Part shown: piece by piece, positions 25,284 through 33,417 of the stretch
Numbering within the stretch: the stretch's first letter is position 1
Layout of the letters: the number at the start of each line of letters is the position of its first letter
Assembly: GCA_964598695.1 (NCBI GenBank)
Contig: CAZRDB010000020.1
Location: forward strand, 1-39,910
Source: CAZRDB01 sp964598695
Lineage (GTDB): Bacteria > Armatimonadota > Zipacnadia > UBA1398
DNA length: 39,910 nt
Direction of reading: 5' to 3'
Program-made: the position numbers and the translations under genes
The notes under the pieces: generated by a model
The model's input: the letters and a program-made list of their open reading frames with translations, nothing else
Told to the model about the DNA's origin: nothing
The model's database searches: none

Positions 25284-26909
25284 ATGCGGAGTGGACAGGG
25301 AACGAGGCTGGCGCTTGTGGCGCTGCCCTGCGTGGTGGTCCTCACGTGGATCTGTTGTGCCGGCTGCGGAGGAGGAACGTCGGAGCAGACGCCGGTCGAG
25401 CTGTCGTTCGTCGGCGGTCTCGATCTCGGCAGTGACTCGCTCGGCTTCGACCTGCCGGCGATGCAGTCGTCGGACGTCTCGGCGCTCCAGGCCGCCGATG
25501 AGGAGCTGCTCGGGACGGTGACGCTCGCCGGCGACGACGCGCCGGAGGTCCTCGCCCGACGGACCACGCGCGTGCCGATCCGGTTCACGGTGGTGGGCAT
25601 GGGCCAGTTCGAGGCGACCCGCTGGCGCGTGGCGATCCATCGCCAGGGCGGGGGCGAGCCGACGGACTCGCAGGAGAAGGACACGGAGCTGGAGGGCCGG
25701 TCGCGCGCGTACCTGGCGTTCCCCGGCCTCGTGCCGGGCCGGTGGGACACGACGCTGGAGCTGTACGGGGTCCGTCACGGCAAGGCCGGCAGCCTGCTGG
25801 CGGTTCTCTCGCCCGGCGGCTCGATCAACGCCGACCCGACGTTCCTCGACTTCGGGACCTATGAGACCGATCTGCCGCTGGAGATCACGGTGACCACCGG
25901 ACCGGGGGCGGACCCGATCGCCTGGACGGCCTCGACGGAGACGCCCTGGATCAGCCTCTCCCCCGAGAGCGGCACGGGGACGGGCACGGTGACGGTGACG
26001 GTGAACCGCGTGGGTCTCGATCCCGACGTCTACACCGACGGCCTGGTCACGATCTCCACCGATGCCGGCGCGATGGAGGTCGCCGTGGCGATGGAGGTCA
26101 CGGCCCTCTCCGGTCGGCTCGTCTACATCAGCGATCGGAGCGGGAGCTACGAGATCTACACCGCGGACGCCGACGGCGCGAACGAGGTGCGCCTCACCTA
26201 CACCCCAGGGAACGAGATGCACCCCAAGTGGTCGCCGGACGGGTCGAGCATCCTCTACACCCGCAGCGACCCCGCCTACCACCTCTACGTCATGGATCCG
26301 GACGGCGGCAACAGCCAGGTGCTGTGCCCCAGTCTCCCGCTCAGCTACGGGACGTGGTCTCCCGACGGGACACAGATCGCCGCATGTGGGGAGGACAGCT
26401 CGGAGTTCCCGAATCACAACGACATCTACGTCCTGAACGCGGACGGCAGCGATCCGGTCTGCATCACCACCGGCACCAACCACCAGTGTGACCCCGCCTG
26501 GTCGCACCTGGTGAACCGGATCGCGTTCACCAGGCTCGGCCCGGCGAGCACCATCGGCACGATGGACCCGGACGGCACCGACCTGGTCTGGGTGACGGAC
26601 GGCACCACGAACAACGGCTACCCGGCATGGTCCCCCGACGACGCCAAGATCGCGTTCAACTCGAACCGCGACGGCGGCGACTACGAGGTCTACGTGATGA
26701 ATGCCGACGGCACGAACGAGACGCGCCTGACGACGCGCGCCGGCTACGACTACGCCGCTGCGTGGTCGCCCGACGGAACGAAGCTCGTCTACGCAAGCGA
26801 GCGGGGCGCCAACCAGAACGACATCTACATCATGAATGCCGACGGCTCGGACCCCGTGCCCGTCATCGCCAGCGCCGGCTTCGACGGCGAGCCCGACTGG
26901 CGGCCCTAA
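25284..26909 (+). CDS. Lipoprotein with BACON-like domain and TolB-type beta-propeller
   Basis: The predicted protein has 541 residues. The ATG at 25284 is preferred to 25269 because GGGAGAGG (25271-25278) is correctly spaced for it. The signal peptide ends in the lipobox-like ICCAGC followed by GGG, so surface or periplasmic lipid anchoring is expected. About residues 175-265 match the BACON/Ig-like pattern ('TPWISLSPESGTGTGTVTV', then 'LVTISTDAG'). The C-terminal half has six or so PD40 propeller units: 'YISDRSGSYEIYTADADG', 'WSPDGSSILYTRSD', 'NADGSDPV', 'WSPDDAKIAFNSNRDGG' and 'WSPDGTKLVYASERG'. BACON domains are known from glycan-binding or glycan-degrading surface proteins. No catalytic motif is visible, so a binding role is most likely. 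The 250 bp before it hold no gene; transcription ends at a strong hairpin just after its stop. Confidence 0.85.
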   Translation: MRSGQGTRLALVALPCVVVLTWICCAGCGGGTSEQTPVELSFVGGLDLGSDSLGFDLPAMQSSDVSALQAADEELLGTVTLAGDDAPEVLARRTTRVPIRFTVVGMGQFEATRWRVAIHRQGGGEPTDSQEKDTELEGRSRAYLAFPGLVPGRWDTTLELYGVRHGKAGSLLAVLSPGGSINADPTFLDFGTYETDLPLEITVTTGPGADPIAWTASTETPWISLSPESGTGTGTVTVTVNRVGLDPDVYTDGLVTISTDAGAMEVAVAMEVTALSGRLVYISDRSGSYEIYTADADGANEVRLTYTPGNEMHPKWSPDGSSILYTRSDPAYHLYVMDPDGGNSQVLCPSLPLSYGTWSPDGTQIAACGEDSSEFPNHNDIYVLNADGSDPVCITTGTNHQCDPAWSHLVNRIAFTRLGPASTIGTMDPDGTDLVWVTDGTTNNGYPAWSPDDAKIAFNSNRDGGDYEVYVMNADGTNETRLTTRAGYDYAAAWSPDGTKLVYASERGANQNDIYIMNADGSDPVPVIASAGFDGEPDWRP

Positions 26910-26931
26910 GCACGCACGGTCGTCCACGCGT

Positions 26932-26961
26932 GGCGCCCCGGCCCTGAGTGGCCGGGGCGCC
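26932..26961. terminator. Strong symmetric hairpin between convergent genes (bidirectional terminator)
   Basis: GGCGCCCCGGCC (26932-26943) and GGCCGGGGCGCC (26950-26961) form a perfect 12-bp stem with the 6-nt loop CTGAGT. It lies between the stop of the BACON/TolB lipoprotein and the stop of the anti-sigma gene. There is no T-tract on either strand, but stem strength and placement support termination in both directions. Confidence 0.75.
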
Positions 26962-26978
26962 GCGCCTCCAGCGCGCCA

Positions 26979-28115
26979 CTACTCGCCACGGAGCCGGTCC
27001 GCGATGCTCCGGACGAGGTCGGCGTCCGGGTTGCGCTCGAGGACCCGCTCGTACTGCGAGAGGGCCTCCCGGCGCATCCCGAGTCCCTGGTAGACGAGCG
27101 CCAGCGGGAGCGGGTCATCGCGGAAGCTCGCCTCGGCCTCGGCGAGCTGCTCACGCTCCCCACCGCTGAGGATGCGGAAGCGCGCCGGCGACGTGAGGCT
27201 CGGCCCGCCTCGGGCCAGAACCCAGAAGTAGTCGCCAGGGGCGAGCGGCGCCCCGACCCGGAGCGTTAGCTCCGTGATCCCCGTGTGCCGCTCGACACAC
27301 CGTTGCGGCGCCGCGGTCCAGATCTCCACGTCGACGGGGCCGCCATCGGAGCCCATCCAACGGAGCGTGGGGCGGTCGTCTCGGATCGTCTGCGTCGGCT
27401 CCAGCGCCACGAGCCCCGAGGGGGGCCGCTCTTCCCCATCCGGTCCCGGCGAACCGTCTGCGGCGCGGACGGGGGAGGGCTGCTCGCGCGGGGGCGGGCC
27501 GGCGGCTTGGCGGACCGCCTCCCGGAGGGCCTGTCGAGCCTCAGGGGGGAGGGGGGGGAGCCCGGACGGGAGCAGGAGCCCGCGGCGCGCGATCGAGATC
27601 CGACCCGTGCCCGACTCGATGGTCTCCAGGGGCCGCCCCCAGTGCCCGAGGCTCGCGATGGCCGCGATGAGAAGGAGGCACGCCGCGGCTCCGGCCGGGC
27701 GGTAGCACAGCCGCGCGATCCGGCGGAGACGACCGTGACGGACTGTCGCCGGCGCGAGCGCCGGATCCCCTGCCGACAACGGTGTCGGCGCACTGGCCCG
27801 CGCGGCCTCTCGCCAATGCGCCGCCTCGGCCAAGCGCTGCCGACAGAGCGAGCACTCGGCGAGGTGCTCCGGCCGCGCGACCGCTTCCTCGCGTTCGAGC
27901 ACGTCGAGCAGCTCCTCGTAGCGGAGGTGCTCTTCGGGAGCAGCGGCGCCTACGACAGAGTGCCACAGCACCTCCTCGGCGCAGGCGGTCACGGCCGTCG
28001 CGCAGTCCGGGCAGGTCGCGATGTGCTGCCGGACCTCGGCGGCCTCGCCCTCCGGGAGCACTCCGCGCACGTACTGCCGTAGCAGGGAGATCGTCGGGCA
28101 CCCGGCTGCCTGCAT
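26979..28115 (-). CDS. Membrane anti-sigma factor with two zinc-finger (zf-HC2) motifs
   Basis: The predicted protein has 378 residues. The ATG at 28115 has AGGAGG (28125-28130 on the complement) 9 nt upstream. Two HxxxCxxC zinc motifs of the anti-sigma type are visible, H31-C35-C38 and H84-C88-C91; a single one is usual. One transmembrane segment lies at about 140-157, so the fingers would be cytoplasmic and the C-terminus outside. The outer part has a Pro-rich stretch, an Ig/FN3-like module ('RPTLRWMGSDGGPVDVEIWTA', then 'APGDYFWVLARGG') and a TPR-like helix pair at the end ('PLPLALVYQGLGMRREALSQYERVLERNPD'). Likely role: hold the sigma factor encoded 48 bp upstream and respond to a signal sensed by the outer domain. 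Confidence 0.85.
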   Translation of the reverse strand: MQAAGCPTISLLRQYVRGVLPEGEAAEVRQHIATCPDCATAVTACAEEVLWHSVVGAAAPEEHLRYEELLDVLEREEAVARPEHLAECSLCRQRLAEAAHWREAARASAPTPLSAGDPALAPATVRHGRLRRIARLCYRPAGAAACLLLIAAIASLGHWGRPLETIESGTGRISIARRGLLLPSGLPPLPPEARQALREAVRQAAGPPPREQPSPVRAADGSPGPDGEERPPSGLVALEPTQTIRDDRPTLRWMGSDGGPVDVEIWTAAPQRCVERHTGITELTLRVGAPLAPGDYFWVLARGGPSLTSPARFRILSGGEREQLAEAEASFRDDPLPLALVYQGLGMRREALSQYERVLERNPDADLVRSIADRLRGE

Positions 28116-28163
28116 GGCCGTTCGCCTCCTGGTTCCTCCGAAGCTAACGCCGCCCGAACTCGG

Positions 28164-29342
28164 CTACCGCAGCCGCCAGGCCGCGATCTCCTCGCGACGG
28201 CTCAGGTGCCGCGCAAGGTCGGTTCGCAGGTGGACCACCCTGCGGTGGGTTGCGTCCGTATCATCCTGCCACCGGGGCAGGGGATGGAGCCCCGTGTCAT
28301 CGAGGACCCCCGCGATGCAGGTGTCGTCGTACAGCCAGGGGTAGGGCAGGATGCGACCGTACGCGCGCGGGGCAGCGAGACCGTCGAGGTCCGGGATCCG
28401 TGCCCGGAGCGCCTCGGCCACCCGCCGCTCGGGCTCGATCGTCACCAACCGCGTCGCCTCCAGCGCTCCTCCCAGACTCTGGAGCAGGCCGGAGCGAACG
28501 ACGTCGGGCAGGTGCAGAAGCCAGCTCACGCAGTTCGAGGCCCGCCTCGGCTTCCCATGCTCCGCCAGGTAGGCGCGGAGTTCCCGGGCCACCAGGTCGA
28601 AGAACGCGCCGGCGACGGCCCGCGCCTCGGGACCGGGCGGCTGCGGCGGGGGAAGCGGCTCCGCGAGTGGCGCGAGTCGCAAGACCATGTTCGTGAGGTC
28701 GGTAGCCGTGAGCGGCGTGTCGACCCACCGGAGGAGGCGCCCGAGCAGCACGGCGAGCGAGGGCGAGCCGTCCGTGGCGCTTCCCTCGATGAGGCCCCGC
28801 AGCGTGGGGCGGACGCCGCCCAGTTCGTCGCGGACGAACGCCTCCACCGAGACGCGCGTGTCCCACCTCGCGAGACGTCGCGTGACTCGCCACGGACGGC
28901 CGCGCCACTCCGCGAACGCGACGACAGTGTCGCTGGTCGCTTCGTCTTCCCACGAGGCGAGCGCGAGCCCCGGGGCCCGCCCCGCCGCGATCGCGCAGAT
29001 CCGGTCGCGAACCGCGTGCCAGTCGGGGTGCTGGCGCCGCTTGCAGTCCGCCAGCGCGTTGCGGCAGACGCGGTGCAGGTAGGCGGGGAGGTCGTCGATC
29101 CGGTCCGCACGGACACGGGCATCGGGGCGGAGGGCCCACGCCACGATCCGCGCGACGGCCGCCCGCGCGCCATCCTCCGCGTCCGCTTCGTCCAGGGGGA
29201 AGGTGCGGCGCGCCATCCTCCGCGCCAGCCGCGTGGCCTCCGTCTCGAGCCGCTCCCAGGCCTCCGGCGATCTGCGGTCCAGCCATGCGCGACACGCCTG
29301 AGCCAGCCGGCCGAAGTCTCCTGAGTGACCAGTGCCTCCCAT
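28164..29342 (-). CDS. Sigma-70-like (ECF-type) factor with long C-terminal extension
   Basis: The predicted protein has 392 residues, about twice the length of a simple ECF sigma factor. The ATG at 29342 has AGGAGG four bases upstream; the frame's extension to 29687 is not supported. Residues about 45-110 follow the sigma region 2 pattern: 'DEADAEDGARAAVARIVAWALR', then 'DLPAYLHRVCRNALADCKRRQ', equivalent to the usual '..LRAWL..IARN...D..RR'. A clear region 4 HTH is not obvious, so the remaining 270 residues are of unknown fold; that lowers the certainty that it acts as a canonical sigma factor. The neighbouring double zinc-finger membrane protein, 48 bp downstream, strongly supports a sigma/anti-sigma pair. 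It is divergent from the CHAT/TPR gene over 214 bp, so that gene and the pair itself are natural targets. Confidence 0.65.
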   Translation of the reverse strand: MGGTGHSGDFGRLAQACRAWLDRRSPEAWERLETEATRLARRMARRTFPLDEADAEDGARAAVARIVAWALRPDARVRADRIDDLPAYLHRVCRNALADCKRRQHPDWHAVRDRICAIAAGRAPGLALASWEDEATSDTVVAFAEWRGRPWRVTRRLARWDTRVSVEAFVRDELGGVRPTLRGLIEGSATDGSPSLAVLLGRLLRWVDTPLTATDLTNMVLRLAPLAEPLPPPQPPGPEARAVAGAFFDLVARELRAYLAEHGKPRRASNCVSWLLHLPDVVRSGLLQSLGGALEATRLVTIEPERRVAEALRARIPDLDGLAAPRAYGRILPYPWLYDDTCIAGVLDDTGLHPLPRWQDDTDATHRRVVHLRTDLARHLSRREEIAAWRLR

Positions 29343-29556
29343 CGGGCCTCCTGCCGCGGGACCGCGGGCGCCACCCGCTCCGGCCCTGCGCGCGACGCGG
29401 GCTGTGTTCCCGGCGGACCGCACGGCTTCCTCCCCGCCGGAGGTCGCGCCGATCGCGGTGAATGCGCCCCGAGGGGAGGCGCGGGGGACGGGCTCGGAGA
29501 AGTGCCGACTCCCGGTCGCCCGCGCCGGCCGGCCCATGGGAGTTTGGGGGTGTCGC

Positions 29557-32500
29557 ATGGACGCACGGACTCCTCGCCTTTGGATCGCGCTGCTGCTCGG
29601 CCTATCGGCCGGCCTCGTCGTGCGGCCGTGCAGGGCCTCGTACAACCCGCTGGACTCGTGCTCCACCCCCGAGATCGACCGCCTCAACGCGGCCTACGAG
29701 CGCGAGGTGACTCGCGAGTGGGCAAGCTCCGACACCCCCGAGCGCCGCACGGCCATCGCGGCGCGAGCCGACGAACTGGTCGCACTCGAGAGGCGGGCGT
29801 TCGAGCGGACCATCGCGCGGGTCGAGCGGCAGGGCGACCGGGTTCGGGCGGGAGCACTGGCCTGGGACTACTGCGCGACGCTCGTGGGCCGGGGTTGCGG
29901 GCGCTGGGAGCACGGCCCTCTGGAATGCCATATGCCCGATCCCCTCGAAGCGCGGGAGTTGCTGAACGCCGCGGTCGGCCAGGCGCGTCGGGCCGTCGCG
30001 CTGCGGGGCGCCTACCGCGACTGGGCCACCCTTGCCTGCGCGCTCTCCCTCGCCGCCGGCCTCGAGGTGACCGAACTCGCCGGAGTGCCCGGCGCGCTCG
30101 AGGCCGCCGATCGCCTGGCGTCGGAAGGCGCCACCCTCGCGCGACGGCTCGGCGTGGCGCACGTCGAGGCCGTCTGCCGCGGCATACGAGGGCAGTCGCT
30201 GCTTCTGCGTGGGCGCGCCTCCGAGGCCGCCGAGGAGTGGGACCACTCACTCGCCCTGTGGGAGGGGCTGGGCGTCGGGTCCCTCTACCAGGTGCAATGC
30301 GAGCGGGGGGCCGTCGGGGCCTACCGCGCCGTGGGGCGATTCGCGGACGCCGACCGCCTGGAGGCACGGTGCGCGGCCCGGGAGGAATCGCTTCTCCAGC
30401 AGGAGCACGACCGCGCGCACGGCTCGCGCCTCGACCGGCTCGAGGCCGGAGTGGTGTCCGTGGACGCGCTGGACCGGGAGGCCGACCGCGCGGAGGCGGC
30501 GGGTGACCTCGAGACGGCCGTCGACTGCCTCGTAGCCGCCGCGACCTGGCAGACGAAACACGGGGTCGGCGCGTCCGAGTGCCACCTCCTGGGTAGGCGG
30601 TGCGCTACGCGGGCAGAGCGGCTCCTGTCAGTCCTGGGGCGCCGGGGCAGGCGCCAACGGTACTGCCTCCTGCGGTCGCAGGCTGCGCGCGCGTACGCCG
30701 CGTGTACGTACTACCTTGTGCACTTCGGCCTCGCCACGTTCCCCGAGGCGATCGCGGCGGCGCGGCGGGCGCTCGATCTGGCCGGCGCTGCGGCCGACCC
30801 GCTCAATGAGGCCTCGTGCGAGGACCTGCTGGCGCTCGCGCTCTCCGAGGCGGGCAATGCGGCCGAGGCGGAGTCCCACCTGCGGCGTGCCGTCGATCTG
30901 CACCGTCGTGCCGAGCCCTCGCTCGAGCGAAGCGCCGGGCTCGCGAGGGCGCTCTCGCGGTTGGCCGGCCGGCTTGCGAACGTGGCGCGCCCCTGGGAGG
31001 CGGAGGCATGCGCGCTGGAGTCCGTCGAGATCAGCGACGGGCTGCTCGCCGAGCTGTGCGCGGGCCAGCACACCCTCGGCCCCATCCTCCAGAACGCGGC
31101 CGACACCCACTCCACGCTCTCGGAACTGGCCGGGGCCGCGGGGGACCCGGAGCGCGCCCTCCGCTACGCGCGGCGGGCTACGGCGCTCTCCGCGTTCTCG
31201 CTCACCGATGCGTGGCGCTGCGTCGAGATGTCCATCCCCTGCTACTACCTCCGCATGGCGAGGTGGCTGGACGAGCTGGCCGAGCGCAGACAGGAGCCGG
31301 CGTACCGCGACGAGGCCGCGTGGCTGCGCGAGCAGGGGGTCGCATCGGCCCATCGCTGGGCCGAGGACCATCTGGCGTTGTGGGTCCACACGCTCGCCGG
31401 TGAGGCCCGCCTGGCCGAGGGCCGGTGGGAGGATGCGCTCGGCGAGTATGAGCGGGCGTTCGAACGCGTCGCCTCCTACACCAACGATGCCGAGGCGCCC
31501 AGCATCGAGGCGCCGCTCCTCGTCGGGCGAGCGCGGGCGCTTGTGGGCCTCGAACGGCACGCGGAGGCGCGCCGGGCCCTCGCCGAGGCGGTCGATGCGG
31601 CGGAGCGCAACCGACTGGTTCCCGTCGAACTCGAGGCACGGTTGCTGCTCGCGAACCTGCGCGCGGCTGAGGGCGCGACGGAGGAGGCCCGGCGGGAGTA
31701 CACGGCCGCCGCCCGCCTCTCCCACGAGATGGCCCGCGGCTCCCGCGGGCCCGGCTCGGTCGGCTCCGAGGCGCTCCGGATGGTCAGCGAGCCCTTCCGC
31801 GGCCTGCTCAAGCTTGCGCTCCGCGACGGCGATGAAGCCGAGGTCCTCCGGCTGTCGAGCTGCGCGAAGGCGCGCTGCCTGCAGGAGGCTCTCTACCGCA
31901 CCAGGCCGGCCGTGACCCCGAACGTGCCGCCGGAGGATGTGTGCCGGGAGCAAGAGCTGCTCGACGCGCTGCGGGCCGCCCATGCCGGCCGGAACCTGAC
32001 GAGCGATCCCGAGGCTCGTACCGAGGCGGATCAGGCAGTCGTCCGGGCCGAGGCGGCCTACGAGGCGTTCTCGGAGGATCTCTGCCGGCGCTTCCCCGAG
32101 GTGGCCGCACTGCGCAGCCCCGAGATTACGCTCTCCGAGGCCCAGGAGTGCCTCCGGGGCACGCGGCTGGTCCTGCTCGACTACGTGGTCCTCGACGACC
32201 GCGTGATCCTCTCGATCGTCACGGCGTCCTCGTCCGACGTGCTGACCCTCCCGATCGAGAGGGGCGCCCTCGAGCGCCAGGTCGATGTGTGCCGCGCCAT
32301 GCTCGCCTCGTCCCAGTCGGGACGCCCCGCGGAGCCGGCCGGTCGGCTTGCGGCGCAGCTCGCCGCGCTCTACGCGACGGTCCTCGCACCGGCGCGCGAG
32401 CGGATCCCGGATGGGGCCACCCTCTGTGTCAGTGCCGACGACTGCCTCCACAACCTACCGTTCGCCGCTCTCGTGGTGGGGGAGACCGGCCCCACGGGGC

Positions 32501-33402
32501 GGCCGCGCTACCTCATCGAGGATCACCCGCTCGTCTACCTCCCCGTCGCGTCGCTTCTGCGGCGCTCCGCGCCGGAGTCGGGCCCGACCGGCGGCGACGC
32601 GACGGCGGTCCCTCTGCTCGCGATGGCCTACGCCGGCCTGCCATCCGGCGCCACGGCCACCGCGCCCCCCTGCTGCGACGCCGTGCGCGTACGCGCGGCA
32701 ACGCGCGAGGGGCTGGCGCCGCTGCCCAACGTGGAGCGTGAGGCGAGGGCCGTCGTCCGCCGCGCGCGCTTCGCGGGGGAGGCATGGGTAGGGAGCAAGG
32801 CAACGCCTGCCCGCGCCTTGGGGACGATGCCCGAGCGCGAGTACGTCCACTTCGCGTGCCACTTCAGTCTCGATGCTCTCTCTCCCCTGGACAGCTTCCT
32901 GCAACTGGCTCCCACGGCCGGTGAGGACGACGGGGGGCTCACGATCCGCTCGATCGCCGAATCGCCGATGGAGGCGACGCTGGTCTCGATGCCCTGCTGC
33001 AACTCCTCGGGGAGCACCTTGGGGGCTGAGGGACGGGTGGGCGCGGCTTGGGCGGTGCTCGCCGCCGGGGGGCGCGCGGCGCTGGTGGCGCAGTGGAGCG
33101 TCTCCGATGCCTCCTCGCCCGAGGCGATGGAGGCGCTGTACGCGCGCGTGGGCGCCGGGTGCGGTCTGGCCGAGGCGGTGCGCTCGGCGCAGCTCGAGCT
33201 GCTGGGGAGCGGGACGTACTCCCACCCGTACTACTGGGCCGGCTACACTCTCGTGGAGCGCGCGCCCGGCGAGCCGACCGCTGTCGCGGAGCCTGCGGCG
33301 CGCGGGACGGCCTGGGCCGCGAGCGGGGCGGCGGCGCTCCTGTGCGCGGTGGGATGCTGGGTGATCCGCCGTCGGCGCGGTTCGCGGCGGCACATCGGGT
33401 AG
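29557..33402 (+). CDS. Secreted, membrane-anchored TPR-rich CHAT caspase-like protease
   Basis: The predicted protein has 1281 residues. The ATG at 29557 follows GGGGG by 6 nt and begins a good signal peptide (IALLLGLSAGLVV, then RPCRA-SYN); frames open from 29332 only add an Arg/Pro-rich leader. About residues 30-880 are helical repeats of TPR type rich in Ala, Arg and Glu ('LARALSRLAGRLANVARPWEAEA', 'RWEDALGEYERAFERVA'). The CHAT domain takes up about 930-1240. Its catalytic pair is visible as His1102 in 'VHFACHFS' and Cys1147/Cys1148 in 'SMPCCNSS', where family members have 'LSAC.T'. Other CHAT marks are 'LIEDHPLVYLPVASLL' and 'AWAVLAAGGRAALVAQWSVSD'. One transmembrane helix at about 1250-1270 is followed by RRRRGSRR. 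Signal peptide plus C-terminal anchor places the protease outside the cytoplasm. An ankyrin gene follows after 15 bp, in the same operon. Confidence 0.9.
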   Translation: MDARTPRLWIALLLGLSAGLVVRPCRASYNPLDSCSTPEIDRLNAAYEREVTREWASSDTPERRTAIAARADELVALERRAFERTIARVERQGDRVRAGALAWDYCATLVGRGCGRWEHGPLECHMPDPLEARELLNAAVGQARRAVALRGAYRDWATLACALSLAAGLEVTELAGVPGALEAADRLASEGATLARRLGVAHVEAVCRGIRGQSLLLRGRASEAAEEWDHSLALWEGLGVGSLYQVQCERGAVGAYRAVGRFADADRLEARCAAREESLLQQEHDRAHGSRLDRLEAGVVSVDALDREADRAEAAGDLETAVDCLVAAATWQTKHGVGASECHLLGRRCATRAERLLSVLGRRGRRQRYCLLRSQAARAYAACTYYLVHFGLATFPEAIAAARRALDLAGAAADPLNEASCEDLLALALSEAGNAAEAESHLRRAVDLHRRAEPSLERSAGLARALSRLAGRLANVARPWEAEACALESVEISDGLLAELCAGQHTLGPILQNAADTHSTLSELAGAAGDPERALRYARRATALSAFSLTDAWRCVEMSIPCYYLRMARWLDELAERRQEPAYRDEAAWLREQGVASAHRWAEDHLALWVHTLAGEARLAEGRWEDALGEYERAFERVASYTNDAEAPSIEAPLLVGRARALVGLERHAEARRALAEAVDAAERNRLVPVELEARLLLANLRAAEGATEEARREYTAAARLSHEMARGSRGPGSVGSEALRMVSEPFRGLLKLALRDGDEAEVLRLSSCAKARCLQEALYRTRPAVTPNVPPEDVCREQELLDALRAAHAGRNLTSDPEARTEADQAVVRAEAAYEAFSEDLCRRFPEVAALRSPEITLSEAQECLRGTRLVLLDYVVLDDRVILSIVTASSSDVLTLPIERGALERQVDVCRAMLASSQSGRPAEPAGRLAAQLAALYATVLAPARERIPDGATLCVSADDCLHNLPFAALVVGETGPTGRPRYLIEDHPLVYLPVASLLRRSAPESGPTGGDATAVPLLAMAYAGLPSGATATAPPCCDAVRVRAATREGLAPLPNVEREARAVVRRARFAGEAWVGSKATPARALGTMPEREYVHFACHFSLDALSPLDSFLQLAPTAGEDDGGLTIRSIAESPMEATLVSMPCCNSSGSTLGAEGRVGAAWAVLAAGGRAALVAQWSVSDASSPEAMEALYARVGAGCGLAEAVRSAQLELLGSGTYSHPYYWAGYTLVERAPGEPTAVAEPAARGTAWAASGAAALLCAVGCWVIRRRRGSRRHIG

Positions 33403-33417
33403 GAGAGGCCAACAGAC

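Noticed and set aside
30628..32451. 607-codon minus-strand frame inside the CHAT/TPR gene
   Set aside because: Antisense shadow of a gene with clear TPR and CHAT motifs.
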